Positions 1 through 10,791 of a stretch of 64,000 nt of DNA are shown in pieces (the first letter of the stretch is position 1; the number at the start of each line of letters is the position of its first letter). Source of the stretch: Clitopilus passeckerianus (Eukaryota; Basidiomycota; Agaricomycetes; Agaricales; Entolomataceae); contig CALYLX010000111.1 in assembly GCA_944990035.1 (NCBI GenBank), positions 682,001 to 746,000 on the forward strand. The letters are read 5' to 3'. The translations under genes were made by a program, and so were the position numbers. Below the pieces are notes generated by a model. That model saw nothing but the letters and a program-made list of their open reading frames with translations, did not search any database and was not told where the DNA came from.

Positions 1-180
1 AGAGGTTTGGCAGGGTGACTCACAGAGAGAACATACTAAGAAGGGAAGAGAGGTAGGAACAGGTGGATTCTATTTATGAAGTTTTATTCAATGAAAATAA
101 TTATACTGATATGAAATACTCAGAAATACTCGGTTGATACTCGAAGCTGAACTATTTTAATTCTTTCTCAATGGACCATC

Positions 181-1625
181 CTATATTTGCTGGGCCAAGT
201 CGACTTCAAAGTCCAGTTCTTCCCATTGAGCCAATTTCACCCGCATGCCTCCATCGTTCAGAAGATCAATCCGTGCCAACATATCTTCAAAAGACTCAGC
301 GCCTTTATCGTCCTCCATATCCCATATAAGAAGGACATCCTTGAGTCTATATTTGCACTGCGCTGTTGTGGAACCACGCCTCTCGAGCTTCCCCAACCAT
401 TCCTCGAGATTTGTGCAACCCGCCACAAAGCGTGTAAGGTGTGGTAAAATCATGAGGGGACCTGAAAATGGGTAGGATCCTGCTGGGGCATCGACACAGG
501 GTACAATGAACTCTTCCAATCGTGTGCAGCACGATACAATACGTCCGATTTCGAGGGCGGAAGCTTTGAGATCAAGGCGGAGGGTAATCAAAGTGGATGC
601 AAAATGGATGATTGGAGACCCGACACGATTAGTCCATGATTGCTTGCCGTTTCTGAATTCGTCCAAGGCAATGAAAGCGAGATGTCTAAGCGGGGCGTGG
701 ATGTAGCGGAGGATTGCGTAAAATTCGGTGCGCCACTGGTAGGTTCGTAGGGTTAAATGTGTAAGTTTTGGGAGCGTCACGGATTGTATCGGCTGGAAGT
801 GCGGTAATTGTGCGACATCTATCTCCCCGGCTTCGCCCTCGTTCGTAGGCTTATATACCAACTTTCTCAGTGAGCTCGTCTTTTGTAGGAGGTGGAATAA
901 TGCTTGCATAGGAAACGTGACGCCGTCGAGGATAAGTTCGGTGAAATGATGAAGGTAGGGGTGAAACGGAAATGCTGGATTAAGATCTGTTCGGAATGTC
1001 CTAAGTCTGTGAAAGGTAGAGGCGGACGACACAGACTCATACCTTCATAGAAGACTCTTAATTCGCTCGGAACAGGGTTATTTTCACCTCGCCATATCAA
1101 GTCAAAGCCCACGGCCCTCTCCCATATAGACAACATCAAATTGGTGAAGGAATCCATCCAACACGGAATCCGATCTCCCCGAAGGTGTAGCCATAAGCGC
1201 CGGCTCTGGCTTCTCAGCAGCGTCTCCTGAAGTTGGGTTGCGAAGTGCTTGCTCTCGACGTTAAGAGCAATCAGTATATTCCGCCAGAAGTCAGGATCGC
1301 CTAATGCTAACGATCTCCAGGAAGAACAGACGTGCAGAATAGCAGTCGGTGACTGAGTAAATTCCCAAGGAATTGGAATGGGCTCTTCGAATGTGTACCA
1401 ATCAAAGAATTGCAGTATGACTTCTGGTGGCATTCGGCATATTGGAGAGCCATATAAATGCACGTCGTTCTGCTGCTTGGTGCACTTGTGGGGGTTCCTT
1501 CCGAGTACTGGTCTCGAAGCCATCTTTACAAACGCTGGGCCATTACTAGCACAGAAAAGAGGTGAAGGTGCCATTGGCGTTTGTCCATGCAGCGAATTTG
1601 GGGCCAGCATCGTATAGACATCCAC
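181..1625 (-). CDS. F-box protein with leucine-rich-type C-terminal region
   Basis: Two exons, 1625-1043 and 986-181, give 462 aa. The 56-nt intron (1042-987, GT..AG) is the only junction found that restores frame; shorter AG choices leave the frame unchanged and hit poor sequence. Residues ~60-110 carry an F-box-like helix set (MPPEVILQFFDW... followed by a Cys-Ser-Ser-Trp-Arg motif and ALGDPDFWRNI), typical of Agaricomycete F-box-like proteins. Downstream, repeated hydrophobic segments (LTHLTLRTY, LRHLAFIAL, ITLRLDL) suggest irregular leucine-rich repeats that would bind a substrate. Such proteins usually recruit substrates to SCF ubiquitin ligases through Skp1; the substrate is not predictable. 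Family call is firm, exact start less so, as no upstream ATG was tested against transcripts. Confidence 0.75.
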
Positions 1626-1800
1626 AAGTCTGTCTAGTTTTTCTAGTTTATAGCAAGGTCATTGAAGACTTGCAGTAAAAGGCCCATAGGCTTAAGGTCT
1701 CAACAAGAATTGCGGTCACGGTAATCAGCCACCGAATTTGGTGGCGGGGTCGTAAACAACGATCAACACAATCAGGCTCTCATTTTCTCATTCGACTGCG

Positions 1801-2379
1801 ATGGCCGTCGAGTTAACCTCTCTCATAACGCCAGACACGGCTATAAAGTCCGTCGACTATGTCTTTTAGGCTATATCTTCAACGCCGTCTGATATCTCTG
1901 CGATAATCGCCTCAGAGTAAGCTCAACTTTGGACAAGTCAGTGGGGAAAAAATATCTCGTTGATAATGACCCAGAAACATGCTGGACCTCACAGCAGGTA
2001 TGAGCATCCCACCGTGATAAGAACGCCCTAACAATTGGAGTATTTAAAGGGACTTCCCCAACATATTCAACTAAACTTTCCAAGACCCGTCATTCCTGAG
2101 AAGATTTCCTTGACCTTTCAAGGAGGCTTTGTAGGGACACAATGCCCGATCTATGTCATTCCAGCTTCATCCTCAGACCCGAAAGGCTGGAAACTATTGA
2201 CGTCGGTATACCCGGAAGATGTGAACCGGCGTCAGTCCTTCGATCTGGTACCCACGAACGCTGCTGAGGTGGAGGCCGGTGTTACTTCGCTCAAGCTTGT
2301 CTTTGAGCAAAGCTCGGATTTCTTTGGCCGGATCACGATATACGACCTGAAGCTTGAAGGGAAGGTTCTCACGAGCTGA
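1801..2379 (+). CDS. NR2C2AP-like discoidin-fold protein
   Basis: Three exons. The last (2050-2379) encodes LNFP, ISLTFQGGF, YPED and the FEQSSDFFGRITIYDLKLEG-type ending that I recognise from nuclear receptor 2C2-associated protein (NR2C2AP), a single F5/8-C/discoidin-like beta-sandwich. Exon 2 (1916-1997) gives VSSTLDKS..KKYL.DNDPETCWTS, the conserved start of the fold. The intron 1998-2049 (52 nt) is canonical. Exon 1 from ATG 1801 gives LTSLITPDTAIK; its junction needs a non-consensus GTCCGT donor at 1848 (intron 1848-1915), so the first splice is tentative. Predicted length ~145 aa, close to the animal protein. Function in fungi is unknown; role by homology only. Confidence 0.62.
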
Positions 2380-2548
2380 ACTCCGAATAATGTTCTCTCC
2401 TGTCCTTGGCAGATGGATGCATACTCCGAGCACATATTATTAACTACAGCGTACTAGAATATATAAGATTGCCAGCAACCTGAGATCTGTGAATAAAGGC
2501 CGGCCACATATTTTAAGTCAGTGCTCTATTTGGGAATTCTCCCATGGT

Positions 2549-4511
2549 CTATATCAGCATTCCCTGCCCGACGCTCCATAGGTCGAAGGGCACGCAGAAA
2601 TGATGTTGGTCGTTGTCCTCTCTAAATGCTTCTCTCTCTAACTTGATCAACCTGCCCCATTTCTTCGCCACATCTGGTGACATCGCCCCATCCACGTTTT
2701 TCACGATCTCGTCGACGATCTCTAGAGGGATGCGCTTGTCCAAGGATTGATCCAGCGCCTGTTTAATCCAAGTTGTTTGCTGCGGCGCGACCTGAGCAGT
2801 GGTAACTACGAGATCATCATCTACCTCTGGATCCACCAGGGAATACTTGACAATTTGCAGTCGGCCAGGCTTGCTCGGATCGAGCAAGGAGAAGCCGGTT
2901 TGTCGGTACTGGTAGACGTTGGGGAAGGTGATAGCAAGGTTGGGTTCAATAGGTCGGGTACCGATGACCTGATGGCTGGGCGCTCCTTCTGCGAGGCCCC
3001 ATGGGCGGAGAGTACTTCCGTTGTCGCCTGGCATGAATCCTCGTGGCTGGCGGGTCGCCATCCGGAATTCGAGGAACGTAGGGGCGATGTTTTCCTGGGC
3101 TATGTTAGCGCGTGGGAAGAATTCATTGGGAAGGTCGACGTACCATCGCTGTAAAGTATAAACCATTGGCAACTATGTTCTCATTCAGCATCCCTTCTAC
3201 GTGCCAAGGCGTAGCAGCAAAGTCAGAACCGCCAGGTTGCTATTGAAACATGAGGTCGGTCGTCTAGAGCTGACGGGAGGATTCACTTACGAGATTCACC
3301 TCCTCGACTTCTACCAGGACCTTCACTTTTCGGTTCTTTAAGTCGACCTCATGTCTTCTAGATTCTAAGCCACCATTGTATCCAGCCCTAGGGATATCCG
3401 GTTCTATAATCGGCCGTTTTGTCATCCATTCTCGAATATCGCGTTCGTATTGGGCCCATGTCTCTTCATTTTCGGGGTCGCTAGGCTCTTCCGGCTCGTC
3501 CCATGTCGCATATTTGCACGACCCAACAATACGCTGGTGCAGAGGGTTCTCTTTATGCAAGTCTGTGAGGACGTGCTCGAACATCGGGACCAGAGACGTT
3601 AGGCCTTCCGATAGGACATCGTAGATTCCCGAGTGAACCTCGGGGTTCAAGTTGTTGATATACGACTCGAATCTGGCGTTCCCAGATTCAGAGATGGACA
3701 CTAGAGAGGGTAGGAGAGAACCAGCCACTGAGAGCGCATATTGACTATTGAAGTCCAGTACCATCGGTGGCCGTGCATCGCGCAGTTTGAAGGGACCTTT
3801 TTTAAGGAGAGTGCGATTGTAGAGAAGAGGGCATAGATAGGGGTCTATCAAGGAGATAGAGCCATCTTTCGGAGAGTCGGGTGTTGGAGGAGACAGAGTA
3901 GATAGCGACCTGTCCAGCGCAGGTCCATGGGAAAGGTGTGTGGATTCCCAAATACGCTCAAAGCAGGAAACCTCGCTGGGCAGAAATGTATGTGAATCTC
4001 CACAAACCGAACTAGGTGGATCTCATCTTACCATCCATTTCTATCGTCGCGTAGCAGAGCATATCCGGCAAGCTCGTCTATCAGGTAGTGGACCTACATT
4101 TTTTGTCAGTGGGGCTGCTCGAAGCTGTATTCTTGTGGAGAATCTACCTGTTTTTCGGTAAGTTTAACTTCAGCCGTAGGTTGGTGTGAGGAGGCTACGG
4201 TCCAGGATCTGCGTGCGGCTTCTTGAGCCCAATTCTGAGTGACTTCCCGGTCTTTAAGGCTTTTCCACCAGTCTGGACGTCTTCGCAATTCGGCAGAGCA
4301 TTGGCCGATCGCTAGTTCTGTGAGCTACGGGAACAAGCCTACGGTTCGGAAATGATTCTTAGCAGCAGTTTGAGATAGCGTACCGTTCTGGGGTATTCTG
4401 TCGTGACAGTGAGTCTGAATCCTAACCAGTTCTGAAGCTAAGCTCACCACCAACCACACCGGGGTTATGAATGCCAGACTCGAACGGATTTTTGTAAGCG
4501 CTATCGTGCAT
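2549..4511 (-). CDS. DUF4246 domain protein
   Basis: Exons, phase-checked: ~4511-4384 (internal splice uncertain), 4324-4148, 4093-4032, 3975-3291, 3239-3144, 3094-2549; introns of 59, 54, 56, 51 and 49 nt. About 550 aa. Diagnostic DUF4246 blocks occur in order: RRRPDWWKSLKD and WAQEAA, LTEKQ..YLIDELAGYA, EVSCFERIWES, DPYLCPLLYNRT, FESYINNLNPE and VPMFEHVLTDLH, GGS..TPWHVEGMLNE, LEFRMATRQP.., FPNVYQYRQTGFSL and GRLQIVKYSLVDPE. Family proteins are widespread in fungi and some bacteria, with no established biochemistry; the conserved WHVEGMLNE histidine/glutamate region resembles a metal-binding double-stranded beta-helix motif, which is inference. The first exon may contain a 38-nt intron (around 4459-4422) or start differently. 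Confidence 0.82.
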
Positions 4512-5151
4512 TGCTTTTGCGTCTACGAGACCTAGTACCGGGTGAGCTCAGAGTAAGGACCATTGAAAGATTCAGAGCCTGTTATATTCGGAGGCCAGAG
4601 TGGATGGGGTGCTGGCTCAAGGGACCAATTGGCGCCTCGTGTGAGGTTCCATCAATTCAATGCTCTAAGTTAGCTCGGCAAATTCGTCCGAAATGACCTC
4701 ACAGTCTGACAAACATAACATGTTAACATTAGATGCCATAGGGTACTTTGCCATAGGCAGGTGGTGACTAACACTAATTAGGAGTGTAGGTTTGTAAACG
4801 AAGCGGCCGTATCTGATGACTTCAATACCGGCGGCCAGTCATTCAGTAGATTGACGGCAAGGGGATCGTTTTCTCCGAAGCCAATGGCAGTTTAAGTAGC
4901 CGTAGGTACATGTTTAACACAGTAGAGCTACAGCAACCGACGAGAAACTGTACATGAAAAAGTAATCGACATAATGACCGGTAATCGCGTTTCAAGCACT
5001 TGAACTCTGCATGCCGACTGCTAAACGTCGTAAGATACCCAATGAAAACATGCACATGGAGGGCTAGGGCAGGAGGCATTTGAGGACATGAGAATAATAT
5101 TGAGCACAAGCATTTGATGGAACTCCAACGTAGCGACAATTCAACATGTAT
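4512..5151. other. Intergenic, no supported gene
   Basis: Between the 5' end of the DUF4246 gene and the 3' end of the small membrane-protein gene. Short open frames here lack splice or family support. I see nothing else. Confidence 0.5.
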
Positions 5152-5801
5152 TCAATCAGCCGCATAACGACGCTGCTCCTCTGACGCTAGCGCAATCTAG
5201 CCGACAGTAGAGTGTAAAAGAATTACAGGCAACAGGATAGGTGCAAGGTCGAGATTGAAGAAATGCGATCAATGATCATTTGGATGAGAGACCGAATTAT
5301 TTTCCTTACCTCGAACTGCGCCTCGATTTCCTGGACGTCTCGCGTGACTCGCCAGATGTCGACCGAAATTCCTTGCAAGAATGCACGAAATTCTAGATAT
5401 GGCGTCGTGCACTCCTTGTAAATTCGCTCTCGTAAACGTGCAGATTCACAATGGTATCTATGCAGGTTTTAAGAGCCAGCTCATTGGTCAACTTCCCATC
5501 AGAATAAGTACCTGCGAAGCTTTTTCTCGATTTCGGTTCTCCCGCGCTGGTCCTGAAACGCAGAATTCTCGATGTCGTGACCGACTTCGTCAAGCCTTTT
5601 TTCGAGCGCGCTAATTAATCCAGTCAACTGGTTATAGAGCACGATAGGCCGTACTCGTTTCAAGGCACCATAGACGCCAACGACGAGCAAGGAGAAGGAA
5701 AGCACAACCAGTTGGCCCACCAAAGTGTTATCAAGGCCAACAAGAAGGAAGAGTAGGGAAAGAGCGGTCGAGTTTCCAGAAAGGCAATCAAGCTCAGCCA
5801 T
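5152..5801 (-). CDS. Small membrane protein with coiled coil, family not recognised
   Basis: Three exons, 5801-5512, 5457-5310 and 5196-5152, all phase-consistent, give 160 aa. Introns are 54 nt (5511-5458) and 113 nt (5309-5197). Residues ~12-45 form a long hydrophobic stretch (ALSLLFLLVGL, LVVLSFSLLVVGVYG), probably two closely spaced membrane segments. Residues ~60-125 are charged and heptad-like (SALEKRLDEVGHDI, RGRTEIEKKLRR, ARLRERIYKE), suggesting a cytosolic coiled coil. The end EEQRRYAAD is followed by TGA. Small proteins of this shape are common as unannotated Agaricomycete genes, so I propose no function. The two clean splice joins that preserve an acidic/basic coil argue it is real. 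Confidence 0.6.
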
Positions 5802-7036
5802 GATCGCAGCCGGGCAAGGATATAGTGGGGCAGAAATTCATTTTCCCTGGAATTCTGAGCATTTAATGGATCCGTATTCTCACGAGTTTTATTTGTGTTT
5901 TATTTTTCTTGTTTTTCGTTTTCTTGTTGAGTGCTGTGTCAATTCTTACCAATATAGAGCGATCAAATGGTATACCCAGGATACGAGACGTTACCCCAGA
6001 AGATTGGATCTAATATTTTTGGGAATTTCTAGGAATTTCCCCTTTTTGCGAATAGACGCCAGTTCCAGTATGCGCCAAGCTTCTGTGCAACAGGAAAGGC
6101 CTGTCCGGTCAAAATTATAGAACCTAGATGTCACCTAGATCTGTGTAGATCTGTGCACCTAAACGCCAATCGAGGCGCAGAGCTGTGGGTTTGCCTGGGA
6201 GATGTGTGAGAGATGTAAGTAGCCTGAACCTTATTTAAGTAGCTACCGCCACAAGGTCCACAACAGGTCAGCCATGTGGCACCCATGCCGTGATTTTATA
6301 CAATTTGGAAGCCAGGTATCCTCCTGACTGATCATCGAAGACATGTTGTGTCAGGCCCTTCGTTCGCTCCGTATTCTAATAGTATCAACTGCGCCGATAT
6401 GGCATATCATAAGATTCAGAGCACAGCCGGAAGTTCCACGAGAGGCTCACCGTGAGAGTGAAGCTGTTCTTGATGAATAATTTTAGGAAGCGATACCCAG
6501 ATGTCTGTACGTGTTTGTTCTCTGGGATGAACGTCGGCGACTAATATTCTGCTCACCTCTATGGCGCTCAGCGGTCAAGAGAGTGGTCGTGCCCAGAAGG
6601 GCTGCTGTCTCCGCTTTGAGAGAACACATGTGTAGATAAAGAGGTACAATATGTACCGTGCCCCTGATCTAAGGCGGGCGTTCAAGCAGATGTTTTCCAG
6701 CAAAGACCAGGTTGACCAGCTCAGCTTACGGTCTCGGACTGTAGACTCAGAGTTACGCCAAGGCGCCAGGAGCTGTTCACACGCATATACTATGTTATGA
6801 AGACGCGGGGAGGTTGGACCCACAAGCCACCAGTTGAAAGCCAAGTTAAGTGTTCGATGATTTGGTATAACCAAAGGTGTTTGCCCAAACTTTTTGGGCA
6901 GGGGAAAAACCGTGGCGATTTACCACGTGATCTTGGGCGAGGAAGTCAAGATCCGAATCCCGACCTTCTGGAGCCTACTTTCGATTCTCTCATACAACTT
7001 GGTAGATTCTTTCAAAGGCATTTCTCTCGTTCAAAC
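5802..7036. other. Intergenic, likely divergent promoter region
   Basis: Lies between the divergently oriented small membrane-protein gene and ESS1. A CACGTGA E-box-like site occurs near 6924 (ACCACGTGATC), about 110 nt upstream of the ESS1 start. Open frames in both strands look random. No tRNA fold seen. Confidence 0.4.
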
Positions 7037-7652
7037 ATGGTAGGAGCTTAATTTACAAACCAAAGATCATGTTAAGAGTCTTTGAACAGTCACAGTCTGT
7101 CTGGGAAGTTCGCATGTCAAATTCCAAAGGAATGCCATATTACTTCAACCAGTCCACAAAGGAATCTGTTTGGGAGCCGCCTGCGGACTTGACGCAGGAC
7201 CAGATAGATTCGCTACCTGGAGCGAAGGAGCATCTCGGAGAAAACAAACCACCGCGTGGTAAGGATGGAGAGGTTCGAGCCAGCCATCTGCTTGTCAAGC
7301 ATAAAGATAGCAGGAGGCCCTCAAGCTGGAAGGAGGTGCTACATTTGCCGCATCTGCCGTTGTTTCCCCTGCTGACGAATCTCAGGCAAACATCACTCGT
7401 ACCAAAGAAGAAGCGATTGCCATCCTGAAGGATTACGAAGCACAGATTGGTAGCTCTGCTGATAAATTCAAGGAGCTGGCTAAAGAACACTCTGATTGCT
7501 CTTCCCACACTCACGGCGGTGATCTTGGATGGTTTAGCCCTGGTCAGATGCAGAAGCCATTCGAAGAAGCAGCGTTCGCCTTGCAAGTCGGACAGATCAG
7601 CCCAATCGTTAGCACTGATAGTGGGGTTCACTTGATAAGGAGGACGGGTTGA
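7037..7652 (+). CDS. ESS1: Pin1/Ess1-type peptidyl-prolyl cis-trans isomerase
   Basis: Three exons, 7037-7039 (only the ATG), 7096-7335 and 7386-7652; introns of 56 and 50 nt. 169 aa. An N-terminal WW domain begins at once (WEVRMSNSKGMPYYFN, then ESVWEPP), with both signature tryptophans. The parvulin domain follows: RASHLLVKHKDSRRPSSWKE carries the basic patch (K, R, R) that reads phosphate, and CSSHTHGGDLGWF, FEEAAFALQVG and STDSGVHLIRR complete the active site. Ess1/Pin1 isomerises phospho-Ser/Thr-Pro bonds, notably in the RNA polymerase II C-terminal domain. A first exon consisting of just the start codon is unusual but is supported by canonical GTAGG..CACAG borders. Confidence 0.93.
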
Positions 7653-8047
7653 AACTCTGTATATCAGAATCAAGAAAGCTGTATAATTGTACCAAATCTG
7701 AATTCAATACCCATTGGATACATTCCAAACAGTATCAGGCAGTATCCAATATTTTCGCCAATTAGCCGCGTGACGCCGCTTACCGTTCGGTTCTGGTGAT
7801 AACGTTCGGGTTTTCCCACTCAACGTCAGAAAGTTCAACATACATCTCCGAAAGTGTATACGGAGACTTGACTTCTGCTGCCAGTAAAATAGCGGCTCCC
7901 CGACGCGGCCACTACTCTGAGTAAGAGCCTCGGGCACGTCCTTCGCCACCGGGACCCAAATATAAGCCCGTATCTCTGCATTCTACGACTCCTTTACGAC
8001 CCTAGTTCACATCAAGGTTGAACGAAACCACTCCTCGACGAACCACA
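7653..8047. other. Intergenic between ESS1 and the MOSC gene
   Basis: Holds the ESS1 3' region and the MOSC promoter/leader. No additional gene supported. Confidence 0.5.
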
Positions 8048-9692
8048 ATGTCAATTTTCGAACCTCTGCTGCTTGCCGTAGACGACTTCGCCCAAAGGCT
8101 TGGCCTGAACCTCTCAAATGCCCAGGCCGGCACTATACCACATGACGGGAACACATGGTCTCTGACATCTTTGGGTGTTCCAGCAGTTATCGCCGGCCTT
8201 CTATATTGGTACCTAAAACCTTCTCGACAGTCTAAACAAATAGACGCGATTGGTTCAAACACGGCTGCGACGAAAGACTCATCCTCAACGAAGAAAATGG
8301 CTCCTCGACCTGCAGATGGACAAATTAAAGTTGTGGATATCCTCATTCATCCTCTGAAGGTGAGTAGGCTTCCCCTGGAGGGCTCATCCAACGCGAGATA
8401 CGATTATCTACATCCAAAGATATAATAACCTGCTTCTTGCCCTCCTGCTTTTGAGTTCGCATGCTGAAGTCGTTTCACAGAGCTGCCGCGGTGTATCCCT
8501 CCAGGAGTGCAACTTCACTCCCGATGGGCTTGAGGTATGTGAAGTACCCTTTGAGATGCGCCTGATACACTCAAACCACCCTTCAGAATGACCGAAGATA
8601 CTGTATAATCGATGCCACCAACCATTCTCTCATGACTGCCCGCGAAGTTGCGAAGGTATGTCAGATATGCTTATCTTGAATCTGGCTAACAATACCCCAC
8701 CAGATGGTCCTCATCACGCCCCGTATTGAAGGAGACAAGCTTATCGCCAACTTCCCAGGAGGTTCCGGGGTAAAGCCATTCACTGTTCCTCTCAACCCTA
8801 CCCCAGAGCAGGTGGCTACTTGGGAGGTGTAAGTCTATTCATTCGCCTTCCAACACTTGACATCGTTGCGAACCGACACTTCACGTTTAGAATCCACGAT
8901 ATCAAGTTTTTCAGTGAGAAACTTGACGGCCATATTGTTGCCCCCCTCGACGACGCCTCTGGTTCTCCTACCGACGCTCTCAGTGCCTACTTCGGCAAGC
9001 CCTGCGTTCTTGTGTGGAAGGGCGATGTAGATCGCTATGCCGACCCTACCATCGAATTCCCTGAACTGAAAGCGACTGTTAAGTATCAGGATGCTTATCC
9101 TGTCCTAGTCCTCAGTCAGGAGAGCATGGCAGTTGTCGAGAAGGAGATCCAGGGCAGGATTGGGCAGCAGGGTATCGAGGAGAATTGGAGAGAGGATAAG
9201 ATTCATTATCGCAGGTAGGTTGACTACAACATTGAAAGAATATGGTTGCTAACACTTTGAATCAGGTTCCGACCCAACATCGTTCTCTCAGGCGGCGGAC
9301 CTTTCGCTGAAGATGATTGGGAGGAGATCGCTGTCGGTGACCCATTCGCTCCTAAACTCCAGATCGTCAACAAGGCTGCTCGTTGCTTGGTATGCATCCC
9401 ATCGCTATCCCAGTGACCACTCTAACACCGTCAATAGCTCCCTAATGTCAGCCCAGACACCGGCGAGCGCGATAAGGCCGTCCCATACAAAGTCCTCATG
9501 AAGTTCCGTATGGGTCTTGACCCCAAGCACAAGATGAAGCCTTGTGTCGGATCCAACAGTGTTCCTCTTGGAAATGGCACAGTCCGCGTCGGAGACACTG
9601 TGTTTATCAAGAAGATGATCGGTGAGGAGCCGATCCCGGTCGCTCCTCCTGCTGAGGAAAGCGAAGTTCCCCCTCCTCTCGAGCAACTTTGA
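8048..9692 (+). CDS. MOSC domain protein, mARC-like molybdenum enzyme
   Basis: Seven exons (8048-8359, 8481-8534, 8587-8655, 8704-8828, 8891-9214, 9266-9389, 9438-9692), all frame-consistent, give 420 aa. Residues ~38-55 (SLGVPAVIAGLLYWYL) form a membrane anchor like that of mitochondrial amidoxime reducing component. Then come the MOSC N-terminal beta-barrel (VVDILIHPLKS-type start, SLQECNFTPDGLE, RRYCIIDATN, SLMTAREVAKMVLI) and the MOSC core (FRPNIVLSGGGPFAEDDWEE, GDPFAPKLQIVNKAARC, TGERD..VPYKVLMKFRM). mARC enzymes reduce N-hydroxylated substrates using cytochrome b5 and its reductase; a mitochondrial b5 reductase gene lies at 51-53 kb. The donor at 8829 (GTAAGT) was preferred over GTGTAA at 8827 because it alone restores frame. 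Confidence 0.88.
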
Positions 9693-10791
9693 GTAGTCGG
9701 ATGCTTGAGTGGATGGAATTACTTCAGGTTGATTATTTCTCATTCTATATTTGTGACGATCCCTATGAATGCCCTGGAAGGATTCTCTATGTATCTCGTA
9801 CACCCTATACAGTAGCTATTCACGATCTGTGCTCTCTATTTGTCTCTACTACTCACTAGTGTTATCAATACAGATCTTTGCTCTTATCAACGACTGTATT
9901 ATTTGCCTCCGTAATCGCAAATGACAATATGACATATCCGCATCTGCTCAGTGGCTGAGCCAAGGCATAGTTGGCCAATCTGACAGGTCTAAGTGGTCGA
10001 ACTCCGTAAATGTGCGGATGTCGAGTTGTTCGCGATAAGCTGGGGTGAACTCGTGCGGACTCTCCGATATCGCACAATACAGCCCACCTACCAGCAGAGC
10101 GCCTGGATGACTCTCCTGTAGAACACAAGAATTGGGTCATACCCATGTCATTTAGGCGATTGATAGGGGTTACTGCACCTTGTATTGTGTCATGCTTCAT
10201 AACCGAAGCTATGGCCTAGTAATGTCTTTGTGAGGCTCGGACAGACCCTTAAGGCGGGAATTCCAAAGCAGAAAGATAGTTGCATAAGCTCAGAAACAAA
10301 TGACGCCAGTGATCCCACTTCTGGCGTCGGAATCTGTTTCCAACGGAAAACCCTTGGGAAACCGGCCAAAGAAACCTGTTATCCCGCTTCCGCCACGTAT
10401 TTCCCTCAGAAAAAGACAAGAAAACGGGACTTTTTACGATAGAAACCGGCCAGAAACAGGTATAACGGGTTTCGTTGACACGATTTACGACAGAAACAGC
10501 AATCAACGCCAGCAGTGTCCCTTCGTAATATCATGAGGGGCCATCGGGTATCGATGGATCGATTGTAGCCTGAGGCCGGCCGCGGAGTGTAAACCTTTGT
10601 AACCTATTCATAGGGCCTCAAACAAGAATTCCGGGACACATTATAATCAGTAAGGAAAGTTTAGCTAAGAGCTTGTATTGAAAATATTATGGCAAACGTC
10701 ACCCACTCCTCCCTCTCCTCGGGTCTCCGATGAGATTACTTCCAGGTAATTTGTGTATTCCAGTATTTTACGGAAATATTCAAACGCTATC
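9693..10791. other. Intergenic with imperfect repeats
   Basis: No gene supported. 10303-10327 contains an 8-bp inverted repeat (GACGCCAG/CTGGCGTC). GAAACCGGCC occurs twice (near 10357 and 10440), each followed by an A/C-rich stretch, so the stretch 10300-10540 may be an old repeat fragment. Confidence 0.4.

Noticed and set aside
187..706. Plus-strand open frames opposite the first F-box gene
   Set aside because: They lie antisense to a gene with family motifs and a clean splice; no motif of their own.
4843..5139. 98-codon minus-strand frame
   Set aside because: No family resemblance, composition or splice support; it ends just short of the membrane-protein gene.
6575..6874. 99-codon minus-strand frame in the ESS1 upstream region
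   Set aside because: No recognisable domain or conserved start; reads as chance in non-coding DNA.
6900..6990. Possible tRNA gene
   Set aside because: Could not fold a cloverleaf with a TTCGA-type T loop and paired acceptor stem.
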